Source: CAVRQM01 sp963756975 (GTDB lineage: Bacteria; Pseudomonadota; Alphaproteobacteria; Acetobacterales; Acetobacteraceae). From it: a DNA stretch of 64,000 nucleotides. The stretch covers positions 1,736,001 through 1,800,000 of the forward strand of contig CAVWPS010000002.1 in assembly GCA_963756975.1 (NCBI GenBank), read 5' to 3'. Position numbers and translations under genes: made by a program. Shown one piece after another: positions 25,417 to 36,404 of this stretch (position 1 is its first letter; each line of letters starts with the position of its first letter). The notes beneath the pieces were generated by a model. It was not told the DNA's origin, did not search any database, and saw only the letters and a list, made by a program, of their open reading frames with translations.

Positions 25417-26853
25417 ATGGATTTCTCAGCCGTGACGATTCTGTGCGTGGGCGACGTCATGCTCGACCGGTTCGTGCACGGTGCGGTCGAACGCATCAGC
25501 CCCGAGGCGCCGGTGCCGGTGCTGCGCCTGACCCGCACCGACGAAATGCTCGGCGGCACCGGCAACGTCGCCCATAACGTGGCAAGCCTCGGCGGCCGCG
25601 CCGTGCTGATCGGGCTGATCGGGCGCGACGAGGCGGCGCAGTCGCTGCGGTCCGCGATCGCCGCCGTGCCGGGCATCGTGCCCGCCCTGGTCGAGACCGG
25701 CTACCGGCCGACGATCCGAAAGACCCGCTACGTCGCCGGCCAGCAGCAGCTGGTGCGCGCCGACGAGGAGGGGCTGGCCCCGACCCACGCCCATGAGGCC
25801 GCCGATCTGCGGGCCGCCATCGACGCGCACCTGCCGGATGCCGACGCGCTGGTCCTGTCCGATTACGGCAAGGGCGTGCTGTCGCCCGAGATCATCGCCC
25901 ACGCCATCGCCGCCGCCCGCGCGGCCGGCAAGCCGGTGTTCGTCGACCCCAAAAGCGAGGATTTCGCCCGCTACCGGGGGGCGACCTGCATCACGCCGAA
26001 CCTGCGCGAGCTTGCGGCCGCGACCCGGCTTCCGGTCGGCGACGAAACCCTGGCCGCGCACGCCGCCGAGGCCGCCCGCGCCACCGCCGACGCCGACGCG
26101 ATCCTGGTCACCCGGTCCGAGCGCGGCATGCTGCTCGCCGAGCGCGACGGGTCGGTCCACTCCATCCCGGCGCGGGCGCGCGCGGTGTTCGACGTGTCCG
26201 GCGCCGGCGACACGGTGATCGCGACGCTGGCGCTGGCCCACGCCGGCGGGCGCACGCTGGCGCAGGCGATGCACATCGCCAACGCCGCCGCCGGTGTCGT
26301 GGTGAGCAAGCCCGGCACCGCGACCGCCGACATCGCCGAGGTGCTGCACGAGCTGGAAGCGGTGGACGAGCCGGTGGCCGCGTCCGGCCTGCTGCCGCTG
26401 CCCCGCCTGCTGGACCGGGTCGCGGCGTGGCGGGCGCGCGGGCTGCTGGTCGGCTTCACCAACGGCTGCTTCGATATCCTGCATCCCGGCCATGTCGGCC
26501 TGCTCGCCGCCGCCCGCGCCGCCTGCGACCGGCTGATCGTGGCGCTGAACACCGACGACGGCGTGCGCCGGCTGAAAGGCCCGAGCCGGCCGGTCAACGA
26601 CCTCGACAGCCGGGCGCTGGTGATGGCGGCCCTGCGCTCGGTCGACGCGGTGGTCGGGTTCGCCGAGGACACGCCGCTCGAACTGATCCGCCGCATCCGC
26701 CCCGACGTCCTGGTGAAGGGCGGCGACTACACGATCGCGACCACCGTCGGAGCCGACATCGTCATCGCCGCCGGGGGACGGGTCGTGCTGCCCGACCTGC
26801 TCGCCGGCCATTCCACCACGGCCACGATCGCCCGGATCGGCGCGCGCGGATGA
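25417..26853 (+). CDS. hldE: Bifunctional heptose-7-phosphate kinase / heptose-1-phosphate adenylyltransferase
   Basis: The 478-residue enzyme makes the ADP-heptose precursor of the lipopolysaccharide inner core. The N-terminal PfkB-type kinase runs to about residue 320 (GGTGNVAHNVASLGG, SDYGKGVLS, and the DVSGAGDTVIATLAL anion-hole motif). The C-terminal nucleotidyltransferase starts near 345 with GFTNGCFDILHPGHVGLL, containing the HPGH active-site motif. ATG 25417 gives the normal start. The stop overlaps the next gene as ATGA, beginning a three-gene coupled operon. Confidence 0.95.
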   Translation: MDFSAVTILCVGDVMLDRFVHGAVERISPEAPVPVLRLTRTDEMLGGTGNVAHNVASLGGRAVLIGLIGRDEAAQSLRSAIAAVPGIVPALVETGYRPTIRKTRYVAGQQQLVRADEEGLAPTHAHEAADLRAAIDAHLPDADALVLSDYGKGVLSPEIIAHAIAAARAAGKPVFVDPKSEDFARYRGATCITPNLRELAAATRLPVGDETLAAHAAEAARATADADAILVTRSERGMLLAERDGSVHSIPARARAVFDVSGAGDTVIATLALAHAGGRTLAQAMHIANAAAGVVVSKPGTATADIAEVLHELEAVDEPVAASGLLPLPRLLDRVAAWRARGLLVGFTNGCFDILHPGHVGLLAAARAACDRLIVALNTDDGVRRLKGPSRPVNDLDSRALVMAALRSVDAVVGFAEDTPLELIRRIRPDVLVKGGDYTIATTVGADIVIAAGGRVVLPDLLAGHSTTATIARIGARG

Positions 26854-27945
26854 GCGCGGCGGCGGCGTTCCAGCGCTGGATGGACGAGGTGGCGCTGCCG
26901 GTGTGGGCCGATGTCGGCCTGGACGCCGAGGCTCCCGGATTCGCCGAGCACCTCGGCCTGCACGGCCGCCCGGTCCCGGTCGATTTCAAGCGCGTCCGGG
27001 TGCAGGCCCGCCAGATCTACGTCTTTTCCCATGCCGCGATCCTGGGCCGGCCGGACGCGCTCGCCACCGCCCGGCGCGGCTACGAATTTCTGGTCGCGCA
27101 CGGCCAACTCGGCGACGGACTGTGGGCGCGCCGGCTCGGGCGTCACGGCGGCGTCCGCGATGCGGTGGCCGACCTCTACGACCAATCGTTCGTCGTGCTC
27201 GCGCTCGCCCACTTTCACCGCGCGGGCGGCGATCCGGCGGCGCTCGGCCTCGCCTCGGACACGATCCGCGCGATCGGGCGCGACGGCCGGCATCCGTCCG
27301 GCCTCGGCTTCCACGACCAATGGCCGGAGCCGACCCCGCACCGCAGCCAGAACCCGCACATGCACCTGCTCGAAGCGACGCTGGCGCTGTTCGAGGCGAG
27401 CGGCGATTCGAGCCACGCGGCTCTGGCGGACGAGCTGGCCGCCCTGTTCCACAGCCACTTCCTGCACGCCCAAACGGGCACGCTGGGCGAGCATTTCGAC
27501 GAGGTACCTGATGCCGGCCACGGATCATGTCGAGCCGGGACATCAGATGGAGTGGGTCTGGCTGCTGCGCGAACACGCCCGGCTCAGGGGTGCGGACCAC
27601 TCCGCCCCGATGGCCCGGCTCTACGACTTCGCGACCGCTCACGGCACCGACCCCGCGACCGGGCTGCTGCACGACGTGGTCGGGCGCGACGGCGCGGTCC
27701 GCGACGGGGGCACCCGCCTTTGGCCGCAGACCGAGGCGGTGCGCGCGCACCTTGTCATGGGCCGTCCCGACCGGGCCGAGGCGGCGCTTGCAGCACTCAC
27801 GACGCGGTTCCTGCATCCGGCGCCGGCCGGCATGTGGCACGACCATTTCGACGCCGACGGCCGGCTGCGCTCCGACAAGGTGCCGGCCAGCTCGCTGTAT
27901 CATCTGTTCACGGCGCATGCCGAACTGAAGGCCACATCACCATGA
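26850..27945 (+). pseudogene. AGE-family epimerase/isomerase, broken by one frameshift
   Basis: ATG 26850 overlaps the hldE stop. The protein resembles N-acylglucosamine 2-epimerase and mannose isomerases, which are alpha/alpha-barrel enzymes that interconvert hexoses. Family features are VQARQIYVFSHAA, DLYDQSFVVLALAH, and NPHMHLLEATLALFEAS. The frame shifts at a GAGGTAC at 27503-27504. Upstream it reads LGEHFDE; downstream the neighbouring frame gives YLMPATDHVEPGHQMEWVWLL, with the conserved EPGH...EW motif, and ends with SSLYHLFTAHAEL. Removing one G restores about 364 residues. Both halves are conserved, so this looks like an assembly error or a fresh mutation. The end overlaps the downstream kinase start as ATGA. 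Confidence 0.83.
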
Positions 27946-28934
27946 GCGAGCATCGCTTCGACATCTGCGGCATCGGCAACGCGCTGATGGACGTGATCGC
28001 CCCGGTCGACGACGCGTTCATCGCCGCGCACGGCTGCGCGCGCGGGACGATGACCCTGATCGACACGGCGCGGGCGGAGGCGCTGCACGCGGCCATGGCC
28101 GGCGCGACCGAGAGCAGCGGCGGGTCCGGCGCCAACACGGCGGCGGTCGCGGCCGCCCTCGGGTCGCGCGTCGCCTACCTCGGCCGGGTCGCGGACGACG
28201 CGCTCGGCCAGCGGTTCCGCGCCGACATCTCGGCCGCCGGCGTCACCTTCCCGACCGCGCCCCTGCACGGCGAGCTGCCGACCGGACGCAGCCTGATCCT
28301 GGTCACGCCGGACGGCCAGCGCACCATGAACACCTATCTGGGCGCGTCCAACCGGTTCGGTCCGGAGCAGGTGGACACGGCCGTGATCGCCGACAGTGCC
28401 GTTTTGTATCTGGAAGGGTTCCTGTTCGACCCCCCGGCGGCGCAGGAGGCGTTTCGCGCCGCCGCCGCGATCGCCCACGCGAATGGACGGCTGGTGGCGT
28501 TGTCGCTGTCCGATCCGTTCTGCGTCGGCCGCCATCGCGCGGCGTTTCGCGACCTTGTCGCCGGGCACGTCGACATTCTGTTCGCCAACGAGGCCGAGGT
28601 CACGAGCCTCTATGAAACCGAGGATTTCGACGCCGCCGCCGCGCGGGCCCGTGCCGATTGCCGGCTGGCGGCGCTGACGCGGTCGGAGCGCGGCAGCATC
28701 GTCGTCCATGGTGACGAGACCGAGACGATCGCGGCCGAACCGGCCACCGTGCTCGACACCACCGGGGCGGGCGACGCGTACGCCGCCGGATTCCTGGCCG
28801 CCTACACCGCCGGCAAGTCGCTCGCGCGGTGCGGACGGCTCGGGTCGGTGGCGGCGGCCGAGGTCATTTCCCATTACGGGGCGCGGCCGGTGCGCGATTT
28901 GTCGGGTGACATGGCGCGACTCGGCCCCGCATGA
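27942..28934 (+). CDS. PfkB-family carbohydrate/adenosine kinase
   Basis: The 330-residue protein is a ribokinase-like kinase. It has the N-terminal DICGIGNALMDV, the substrate-binding GGSGANTAAVAAALG, and the C-terminal DTTGAGDAYAAGFLAAYTAG containing the catalytic Asp and anion hole. Its GNALMD...GGSGANTA arrangement resembles bacterial adenosine kinases. ATG 27942 overlaps the preceding gene as ATGA. Placement with hldE could mean recycling of the adenosine moiety or a sugar-phosphate role, but the substrate is not proven. Confidence 0.88.
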   Translation: MSEHRFDICGIGNALMDVIAPVDDAFIAAHGCARGTMTLIDTARAEALHAAMAGATESSGGSGANTAAVAAALGSRVAYLGRVADDALGQRFRADISAAGVTFPTAPLHGELPTGRSLILVTPDGQRTMNTYLGASNRFGPEQVDTAVIADSAVLYLEGFLFDPPAAQEAFRAAAAIAHANGRLVALSLSDPFCVGRHRAAFRDLVAGHVDILFANEAEVTSLYETEDFDAAAARARADCRLAALTRSERGSIVVHGDETETIAAEPATVLDTTGAGDAYAAGFLAAYTAGKSLARCGRLGSVAAAEVISHYGARPVRDLSGDMARLGPA

Positions 28935-29059
28935 CGGGGCTGGCTCGATTAACGGCGGGTTGCAACATGAATATTGAAACCGTGCGGGGTCGGCTTCGTT
29001 GCACCGTCAGCGCGGCTCAAAGTCGCGCAGTTCCGTCACGCTGCAAAAGGATTTTGATC

Positions 29060-29713
29060 ATGCGCGCCATGCTTCTCGCCACCGCCACCGCCGCCGCGTT
29101 GTGCGTCGGCGCCGCCGCCCACGCCCAGAGCGCCGATGCTGGCCCGATGTCGACCACGGCCACCCACATCAACAAGGCCGACACCGGCAGCACCATCGCG
29201 CCGCGTCTGCCGGCCCCGGGTGCTGGCGACTCGACGCCGGATCAGTTCCTCGCCGCCGCGAAGCGCGACGTGATGTCCGGCCGCACCGGTGCCGCGCAGG
29301 AGGCCCTGGAGCGGGCCGAGACCCGTATCCTGGACCGTTCGACCGACCCGTCGATGGCCAACCAGCCGGACGCGAGCCCGCGTGTGGACCACATCCACAA
29401 CGCGCTGCACATGCTGGCCGGCAAGGACCGCGCCGGCACCGCGCGTGAGATCGACGCGGCGATGGGCGACAACATGGCCCCGATGGCCGGCGGCAACGCC
29501 CCGATGGCGCCGATGACACCGATGGCCGCCCCGATGACCTCGACCGCGCCGAGGGAGCCGCTGAACACGCCGATCGCCCCCGGCGGCACTTCCGGCCTGA
29601 CGCCGTCGACCGCGACCGGCGGCAACGCGACCGGGTTGGGCGTTGCGCCCACCGCCGTCGGGGGCAACACGCCGCAGGGCGCGTCCAACGTCGGCAACCC
29701 CGTCACGCCGTAA
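29060..29713 (+). CDS. Secreted protein of unknown function
   Basis: The 217-residue product starts with a clear signal peptide (MRAMLLATATAAALCVGAAA, cleavage after AHA). The mature part has a helical region with SGRTGAAQEALERAETRIL and VDHIHNALHMLAGKDRAGT, resembling small periplasmic proteins of unknown role. After it comes a low-complexity Met/Pro/Ala then Gly/Thr/Asn-rich tail. ATG 29060 has AAAAGGA a few bases upstream. It is followed by a strong hairpin, so it is probably a single-gene transcript. Confidence 0.7.
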   Translation: MRAMLLATATAAALCVGAAAHAQSADAGPMSTTATHINKADTGSTIAPRLPAPGAGDSTPDQFLAAAKRDVMSGRTGAAQEALERAETRILDRSTDPSMANQPDASPRVDHIHNALHMLAGKDRAGTAREIDAAMGDNMAPMAGGNAPMAPMTPMAAPMTSTAPREPLNTPIAPGGTSGLTPSTATGGNATGLGVAPTAVGGNTPQGASNVGNPVTP

Positions 29714-29780
29714 GCGCCGCGAACGGATGCGGGCGCTTTAGGCTCGCATCCGCCGCTAACCTGACCTATGTGTGCGTCGC

Positions 29781-29813
29781 ACCACGGGCGGCCCTGCGAG
29801 GGCCGCCCGTGGT
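29781..29813 (+). terminator. Perfect 15-bp hairpin between secreted-protein gene and typA
   Basis: Arms 29781-29795 and 29799-29813 are perfectly complementary with a GCG loop, followed by GTTGTTC. It lies about 70 bases after the stop of the secreted-protein gene and before typA, so it is a likely intrinsic terminator with a weak U-tract. A weaker CGGATGCG/CGCATCCG repeat lies just upstream. Confidence 0.6.
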
Positions 29814-29876
29814 GTTGTTCGCCGCAAATCATTCAGCCGCCTGGCGCGCGGCCCCGCTCCGGATTGAGGCCGCCCC

Positions 29877-31700
<1,824 letters not shown>

Positions 31701-31705
31701 CCGAT

Positions 31706-31740
31706 CGGCTCCGTCGCGCGTGTGACGCGCGACGGAGCCG
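31706..31740. terminator. Perfect 16-bp hairpin after typA
   Basis: Arms 31706-31721 and 31725-31740 are perfectly complementary around a GTG loop, starting six bases after the typA stop. No U-tract follows on either strand. It sits between typA and the convergent caspase-like gene and probably serves as a terminator or 3' stability element. Confidence 0.55.
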
Positions 31741-31833
31741 AGGCTGACCTGGCCGGCGTCACGACCGACGAATCACGACGACACGACAAGCCGCGTTGCC
31801 ACACCCGACCCCACGGCCGAGCGGAGCGGACCC

Positions 31834-33267
31834 TCAGTTCAGCGCGGTCACGACGAAGCTGCCCGCGGCCCCGACGCCGCCGCCGGACTTCGCCCAGAAA
31901 TCGAACGAGTTGCCGATATCCCCCCGCGTTACCCGAAACGCCTGCTTGAGGACGGCGCCGGTCGCCGTGTCCAATGCGATGTCCGCTTCGGCCGCGTAAA
32001 CCTGGCCGAGGTTGCGCTCCTCCCAGTGCACCAACCGGACCGGGTGCGACCTGCCGCCGACGCTGAGCTGGCCGGGGCCGGTGTTGGTCAGCGTGATGCG
32101 CCACCCTTCGCTGGTGGTGGATCGGAGCCGGTGAACCTCCGACGTCACGGTGAAGCTGCTGCTGGTGCCCGCCGGCCCCGCCAGCACCTCGGTCAGGGCG
32201 GCGGCGGCGCGCGCCGCCCCGTCCCAGTTGGCGGGCCAGATGCCGAAGCCGCGCGCCTGCGCGTCGCCGGCCACCGTTTGCAGGCAGATGCCCGGTGCGG
32301 ACTCGCCCCCGTATTGCACCGCCACCGACCCGTTCCGGAGCGCCGTCACCCCGGCAGCCGGGCACGATCGCCCGGCCGAGGCCAAGGCCCCGGGCGGCAC
32401 CGACGATTTGTGCATCATGACCGTGGCCGGCACCGATGTTGCGACCGACGATGTCGCGTCGGATGGCGCTCGGCCCAGGAACACGTCGCGGCCGAGCGCC
32501 GAGATCGCCAGCCATGGATCCTGCTTGTCGTCGGTGGCCTTGTTCACGTCCAACCCGACCTGGTTGAACATGTTCGCGAGGTCCAGATCCGGCCGGCGCA
32601 GCGCGTGGGCCAGGGCGAGGGTGTAGGGGCTGTCCTTCGCCGCCCCGTCCAGCGCGAGGCTGCCCGGCTGCGTGGCGAACGAGATGACCGTGCCCCGAGG
32701 TGCCCGCATCAGCGCGAGGCCAGGGTGCGCGGTGGCCGCGCCGGGAACCGTCACCGGGCGGATGCCGCGTCCGGGCGCGGCCGGAGCCATGTCGTCGAAC
32801 GGGTTGTCTCGGCAGGCGTCCAGGATCAGCAATTTGACGTCGGCCCCGCCCTTCACCATCGCGGCGATGGCGCGGTCGGCGGCCACCGATTGCCGCGCGA
32901 TGTCGGCCGCCGTCGCCGGGGCGGCGTCGACCGGCACCAGTTCGTTGACCCCGTCGATCTGCACGCCGTGACCCGCGTAATAGACCAGCGCCGTGTCGCC
33001 CGGACCGACCGACGCGCCGAGGCGGGCCAGCGCCTGTTCCATGTGCGACTTGTCGAGGTCGATCTGCGCCGCATCGCCGATCAGCCGGAACCCGAGATCG
33101 TGCAGGGTGGCCGCGATCAGGCGCGCATCGTTGGCCGGGTTCGCGAGTTGTCCGACGTGCCGGTACGCCCCGTTGCCGATGACCAGCGCCACGCGCTGTT
33201 CGGCGGCACGTGCCAGCGGCGCTGTGCCCAGGGCGATCAGGGCTGCGAATACCATGAGGCGCGACAT
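31834..33267 (-). CDS. Secreted caspase-family (C14) protease-like protein
   Basis: From ATG 33267 (GGAG nine bases upstream) the 477-residue protein has a signal peptide (MSRLMVFAALIALG, cleavage near LARA) and a metacaspase/orthocaspase p20 fold. The catalytic dyad is visible: His100 in VYYAGHGVQ and Cys152 in LLILDACRDNPF. A typical NDARL motif precedes it (NPANDARLIA). The C-terminal 200 residues have no assignment and could be a binding domain. Such proteins cleave after Arg or Lys; periplasmic or secreted members have been linked to envelope stress and cell death, though function here is unknown. It lies upstream, in the same direction, of nothing obvious and follows the secreted beta-helix gene. 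Confidence 0.87.
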   Translation of the reverse strand: MSRLMVFAALIALGTAPLARAAEQRVALVIGNGAYRHVGQLANPANDARLIAATLHDLGFRLIGDAAQIDLDKSHMEQALARLGASVGPGDTALVYYAGHGVQIDGVNELVPVDAAPATAADIARQSVAADRAIAAMVKGGADVKLLILDACRDNPFDDMAPAAPGRGIRPVTVPGAATAHPGLALMRAPRGTVISFATQPGSLALDGAAKDSPYTLALAHALRRPDLDLANMFNQVGLDVNKATDDKQDPWLAISALGRDVFLGRAPSDATSSVATSVPATVMMHKSSVPPGALASAGRSCPAAGVTALRNGSVAVQYGGESAPGICLQTVAGDAQARGFGIWPANWDGAARAAAALTEVLAGPAGTSSSFTVTSEVHRLRSTTSEGWRITLTNTGPGQLSVGGRSHPVRLVHWEERNLGQVYAAEADIALDTATGAVLKQAFRVTRGDIGNSFDFWAKSGGGVGAAGSFVVTALN

Positions 33268-33359
33268 GGCGGGGCTCCGACGTTTCACCGCCGGACGGTC
33301 TAGCACGGTCGGCGCAACGGGCGGACCCCGGTGTCGGCCGGGATCCGCCGGCGCGAGCG

Positions 33360-35250
33360 CTAAGGGTAGCTCACCACGGTCACCGGCGTGGACGGATTGG
33401 CCGCCGTCGACGACCCGCCGGTGTTATCGATCACGTTCAGAATCCCGCCCGACGCCGTGGCGTTCAGGAAGATCGTCAGAAGGTCGTGCATGCTGCCGGG
33501 CGCCAACGTGGCCGGCACCGCGAACGCCCGGCTGGCGAACACCGGGACGCCCTGGTTGAAGAAGCTGTAGCTGCCCATGCCGTAGCCGTTGAAGCCGGTC
33601 GCCCGCTTCGTCACCTCGAAGGCGGGATACCCGTCCACGCCCGGTGCCTGCATCCAGGCCGCCTGGCTCGGCGGATCGTACGGCATCTCGTTTTGGAAGA
33701 AGATGTCGGTGCCGTTGCGGCCGTTCCAGATCACCTCGGTCTTCTGGAAGTGCTCGACGAACAGGCCGTAGGCGGTGACGTTGTCGCCGTTCACCACGAC
33801 ACCGTGATCGGCGGTGTTGAGCGTCCAGCCGACGCCGGTGCCGTGGTCGGCGCGCCAGGCCCACACGTCGTCGAGGATCGTGTCGCTGGCGTTGACCACA
33901 AGGCTGGTCCGGGCGCTGCCGGCCGTGGCACCGCCGATGCGGAAGAACACGTCGTAGAGGCCCGCAGGATCGCCGGCGGACCCGCCGCCGCCCCACCCGC
34001 CGAACCCCAGATCGCGCTCGAGACGGTCCGGCCCGAGTTGCAGCAGCACCGGCGAGGTTTTCGGTCCGGCGTCGAAGATGAGGCCCGCGATCTGCACGCC
34101 GCGCGGGTTGGCCACCAGCATCGCCGGACCGCCGTTTCGCGGCACCAGCGTCGGGAAGCCCAGGCCCAGCACGACGGTGTCCGGACGCCACAGGATCAGA
34201 CCGAAATCGAGCGTGTAGACGCCGGGGGTGAACAGCAGGTTGGCACCGGACGCGAGTGCGATGTTGATCTGGAGCGCGCTGTCGGTCGGCTTGGCGATGT
34301 AGAAGCGGTCGAGCGGGATGGCACGCCCCGCCGTGGCGGAGCTGCCGCCCCATGACGTGCCGACACTGTTGCGCCGGACAGCGGGAACGAAGACGTCGTA
34401 TTTGCCGGCAGCGTCGACGAACAGATACGGCGCCTCCCGCGTGACGGGGCTCGCGGCGATGGTGGTGTACGGGCCGCCGCAGGATGCCTGTGCGGGGAAG
34501 CAGTTGGCGGGTGCCCCGACATCGCCCGAAAACACCTGGTTCCAGACGCCGTTGGTCCACCCGTCGATGTCGCTGTTGCGGATGACCCATTGCTGCTGGG
34601 AGCCGTTGGTCACGGTGCCGCCGGTGAACTGCGAGTCCGCGATGAACCCGCCGCTCGCGTACCGAGGGGCCGGTGCAGTAATCCATCAGCGTCGTCTGGC
34701 CGTTGACCTGCACCCGGCGCATCGGTGCCGCCTGCGACACGGCCCAGAACTCGCCGGCGCGGCAGCCCGCGTTCGGCGTGGTGACGTTGATCGTCAGGTT
34801 GGACAGCGAGCGCCAGAAATTGTTCAGCGCGACGCAACTGCCGGTGCTGTCGCACTGGTTGTAGACGTCGACGGAGCCGTTGATCACCACGTCGCCGGGC
34901 GAGGCGCCGAGCCCCGCGACCTGCGTGTAGTAGCCGACCTGAAAGTTGAGCGGCGCGGCGGCGGTGCCGTACGTGCCCGGCGCGAACAGCAATGCCGTGC
35001 GCTGGGTGCCGAACTGGTTCGTCAGCTGCTGCGCGGCGATCGCATCGACCTGCGCCTGGATCTGCGCGAGCGGCATGCTGGGTGTGAAAACGATGACGTT
35101 GGGGCCGAAATCCGGCTGGCGGGCCGATGCGGCGCGCACCGGGTTCGCAAACATCGCGAGCAGTGCCGCCAGCAAGCCGAAAAGTACTCTGCTATTGAAA
35201 CGAAACCAAAGCGGTCGCGAAACGCCTGGATAGGCTGTTGCCCGTTTCAT
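33360..35250 (-). pseudogene. Secreted right-handed beta-helix protein, broken by one frameshift
   Basis: The gene starts at ATG 35250 with GGAGG seven bases upstream, and has a signal peptide ending near VRAASA. The mature protein has an FGPNVIVFTPSM start and rung-like repeats such as GYYTQVAGLGASPGDVVING, resembling pectate-lyase-like or adenylyl-cyclase/coagulation-factor-annotated beta-helix proteins. The first frame fails after LMDYCTGPS at a CGGTACG (34662-34663). The neighbouring frame resumes as YASGGFIADSQFTGG and continues to 33360. Removal of one G restores about 629 residues. Later repeats (AYGLFVEHFQKTEVIWNGRN, FFQNEMPYDPPSQAAW) are intact. A secreted carbohydrate-binding or -cleaving role is likely but unproven. 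Confidence 0.8.
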
Positions 35251-35354
35251 CGCTGTCCTCCCCAAGACGGGGGTATTCCCCCGCGCGGCCTTCGATGGGC
35301 CGTCGGCGCGAGCCTAGGTCGGGACCGGCGCGGAGGGCAATCGGAGGGCGGCGA

Positions 35355-36305
35355 TCATTCCGCCTCCATCAGTTCCGCAGCCGCGCGATCGGCGGCGGCC
35401 GGCGTGTCGGCCCGCCCGAGCGCCAGCAACGCGAGCGCCACGGTGCCGCGCACCGTTGCCTCCGCCCGTGCGTCGCGCACCTCCCTGCGCCAGACCGCCG
35501 CGAAATGCGCCGCGTCCTGCGGCCCGGCGGCCGCCGCGTCCAGCGCCGGCCATGTCGTCTCGCCGTCGAGTGCATACGTCGTCGCGGGCTTGGCCGGATT
35601 GCGCTCCGCCTCGCCGCCGCCGCCCTTCAGCACGAGGTAGCGCGGCCGGCCGAGCCGTTCGGCGACCCCGAGATGGACGGCGAGGTACGCCGGGTGGAAC
35701 ACGCCGTCGACGCCCGCCTTGGCCCCCGCCGGGTCGAGCAGGCGGACCACCGTGTTCACCGGGCTCCGCAGCCCGAACAGGCTCCGCAACCCCACCAGCC
35801 GGTCGAGTTCGGGGGACAGCACCGACAGCGGCAGGTAGGCGAAATGGTCGGTGTCGAGTGCGCGCTCCGCGTCGGCCAGACTGTTCGCGGGCGCCATCCC
35901 GAGCGCCGCCAGCGCATCGGCCACCGAAAGCCCGGTGGAGAAATCGTTGGTCCCATGCATCAGCACCCGCACGCCGCTTTTCGCGAGCGTCAGCGCCGCC
36001 AGCAGGAACCACGGGGCACCCCGCGTCTGGCCGGACCCGTACGAGGGCCAGTCCAGGTCCGCCCGCAGCGCTGGCGACGGCAGGCCGGCGGACTCGCGCG
36101 CCGCCTCGACCAGGCCGCAAATCTCGTCGGCATCCTCGCCCCGGTAGCGCAGCAGCATCAGGAACGCGCCGACCTGATGCGGGTCGATCTCGCCGGCCAG
36201 CACCGCCGCGAACGCCGCGCGCGCTTCCGGCCGGGTCAGGGCGCGGGATTTGCCGGGGCCGCGGCCGAGGGTTTGCACGTATGGCGCGAAGTCTTCGGGG
36301 GTCAT
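35355..36305 (-). CDS. TrpD2/YbiB-like glycosyl-transferase family 3 protein
   Basis: The 316-residue protein has the anthranilate phosphoribosyltransferase fold: an N-terminal helical domain with LTRPEARAAFAAVLAGEIDP and VGAFLMLLRYRGE, and a glycine-rich phosphate loop SYGSGQTRGAPWFLLAA. A later HGTNDFSTGLSVADALAALG motif also fits. The key tryptophan-enzyme context is missing and these YbiB/TrpD2 proteins are reported to bind nucleic acid rather than make tryptophan. ATG 36305 has no strong ribosome-binding site. It is divergent from the AmpG-like gene. Confidence 0.82.
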   Translation of the reverse strand: MTPEDFAPYVQTLGRGPGKSRALTRPEARAAFAAVLAGEIDPHQVGAFLMLLRYRGEDADEICGLVEAARESAGLPSPALRADLDWPSYGSGQTRGAPWFLLAALTLAKSGVRVLMHGTNDFSTGLSVADALAALGMAPANSLADAERALDTDHFAYLPLSVLSPELDRLVGLRSLFGLRSPVNTVVRLLDPAGAKAGVDGVFHPAYLAVHLGVAERLGRPRYLVLKGGGGEAERNPAKPATTYALDGETTWPALDAAAAGPQDAAHFAAVWRREVRDARAEATVRGTVALALLALGRADTPAAADRAAAELMEAE

Positions 36306-36404
36306 GTCCGAAGCTTCGGCGGCCGCGCGGGAAACGCAAGCCGTTGCGCGCCTCACCCCTGTCGCGCACGGTTTCGCGATGCGGCTTCCCCCAATTCGCG
36401 CCTG

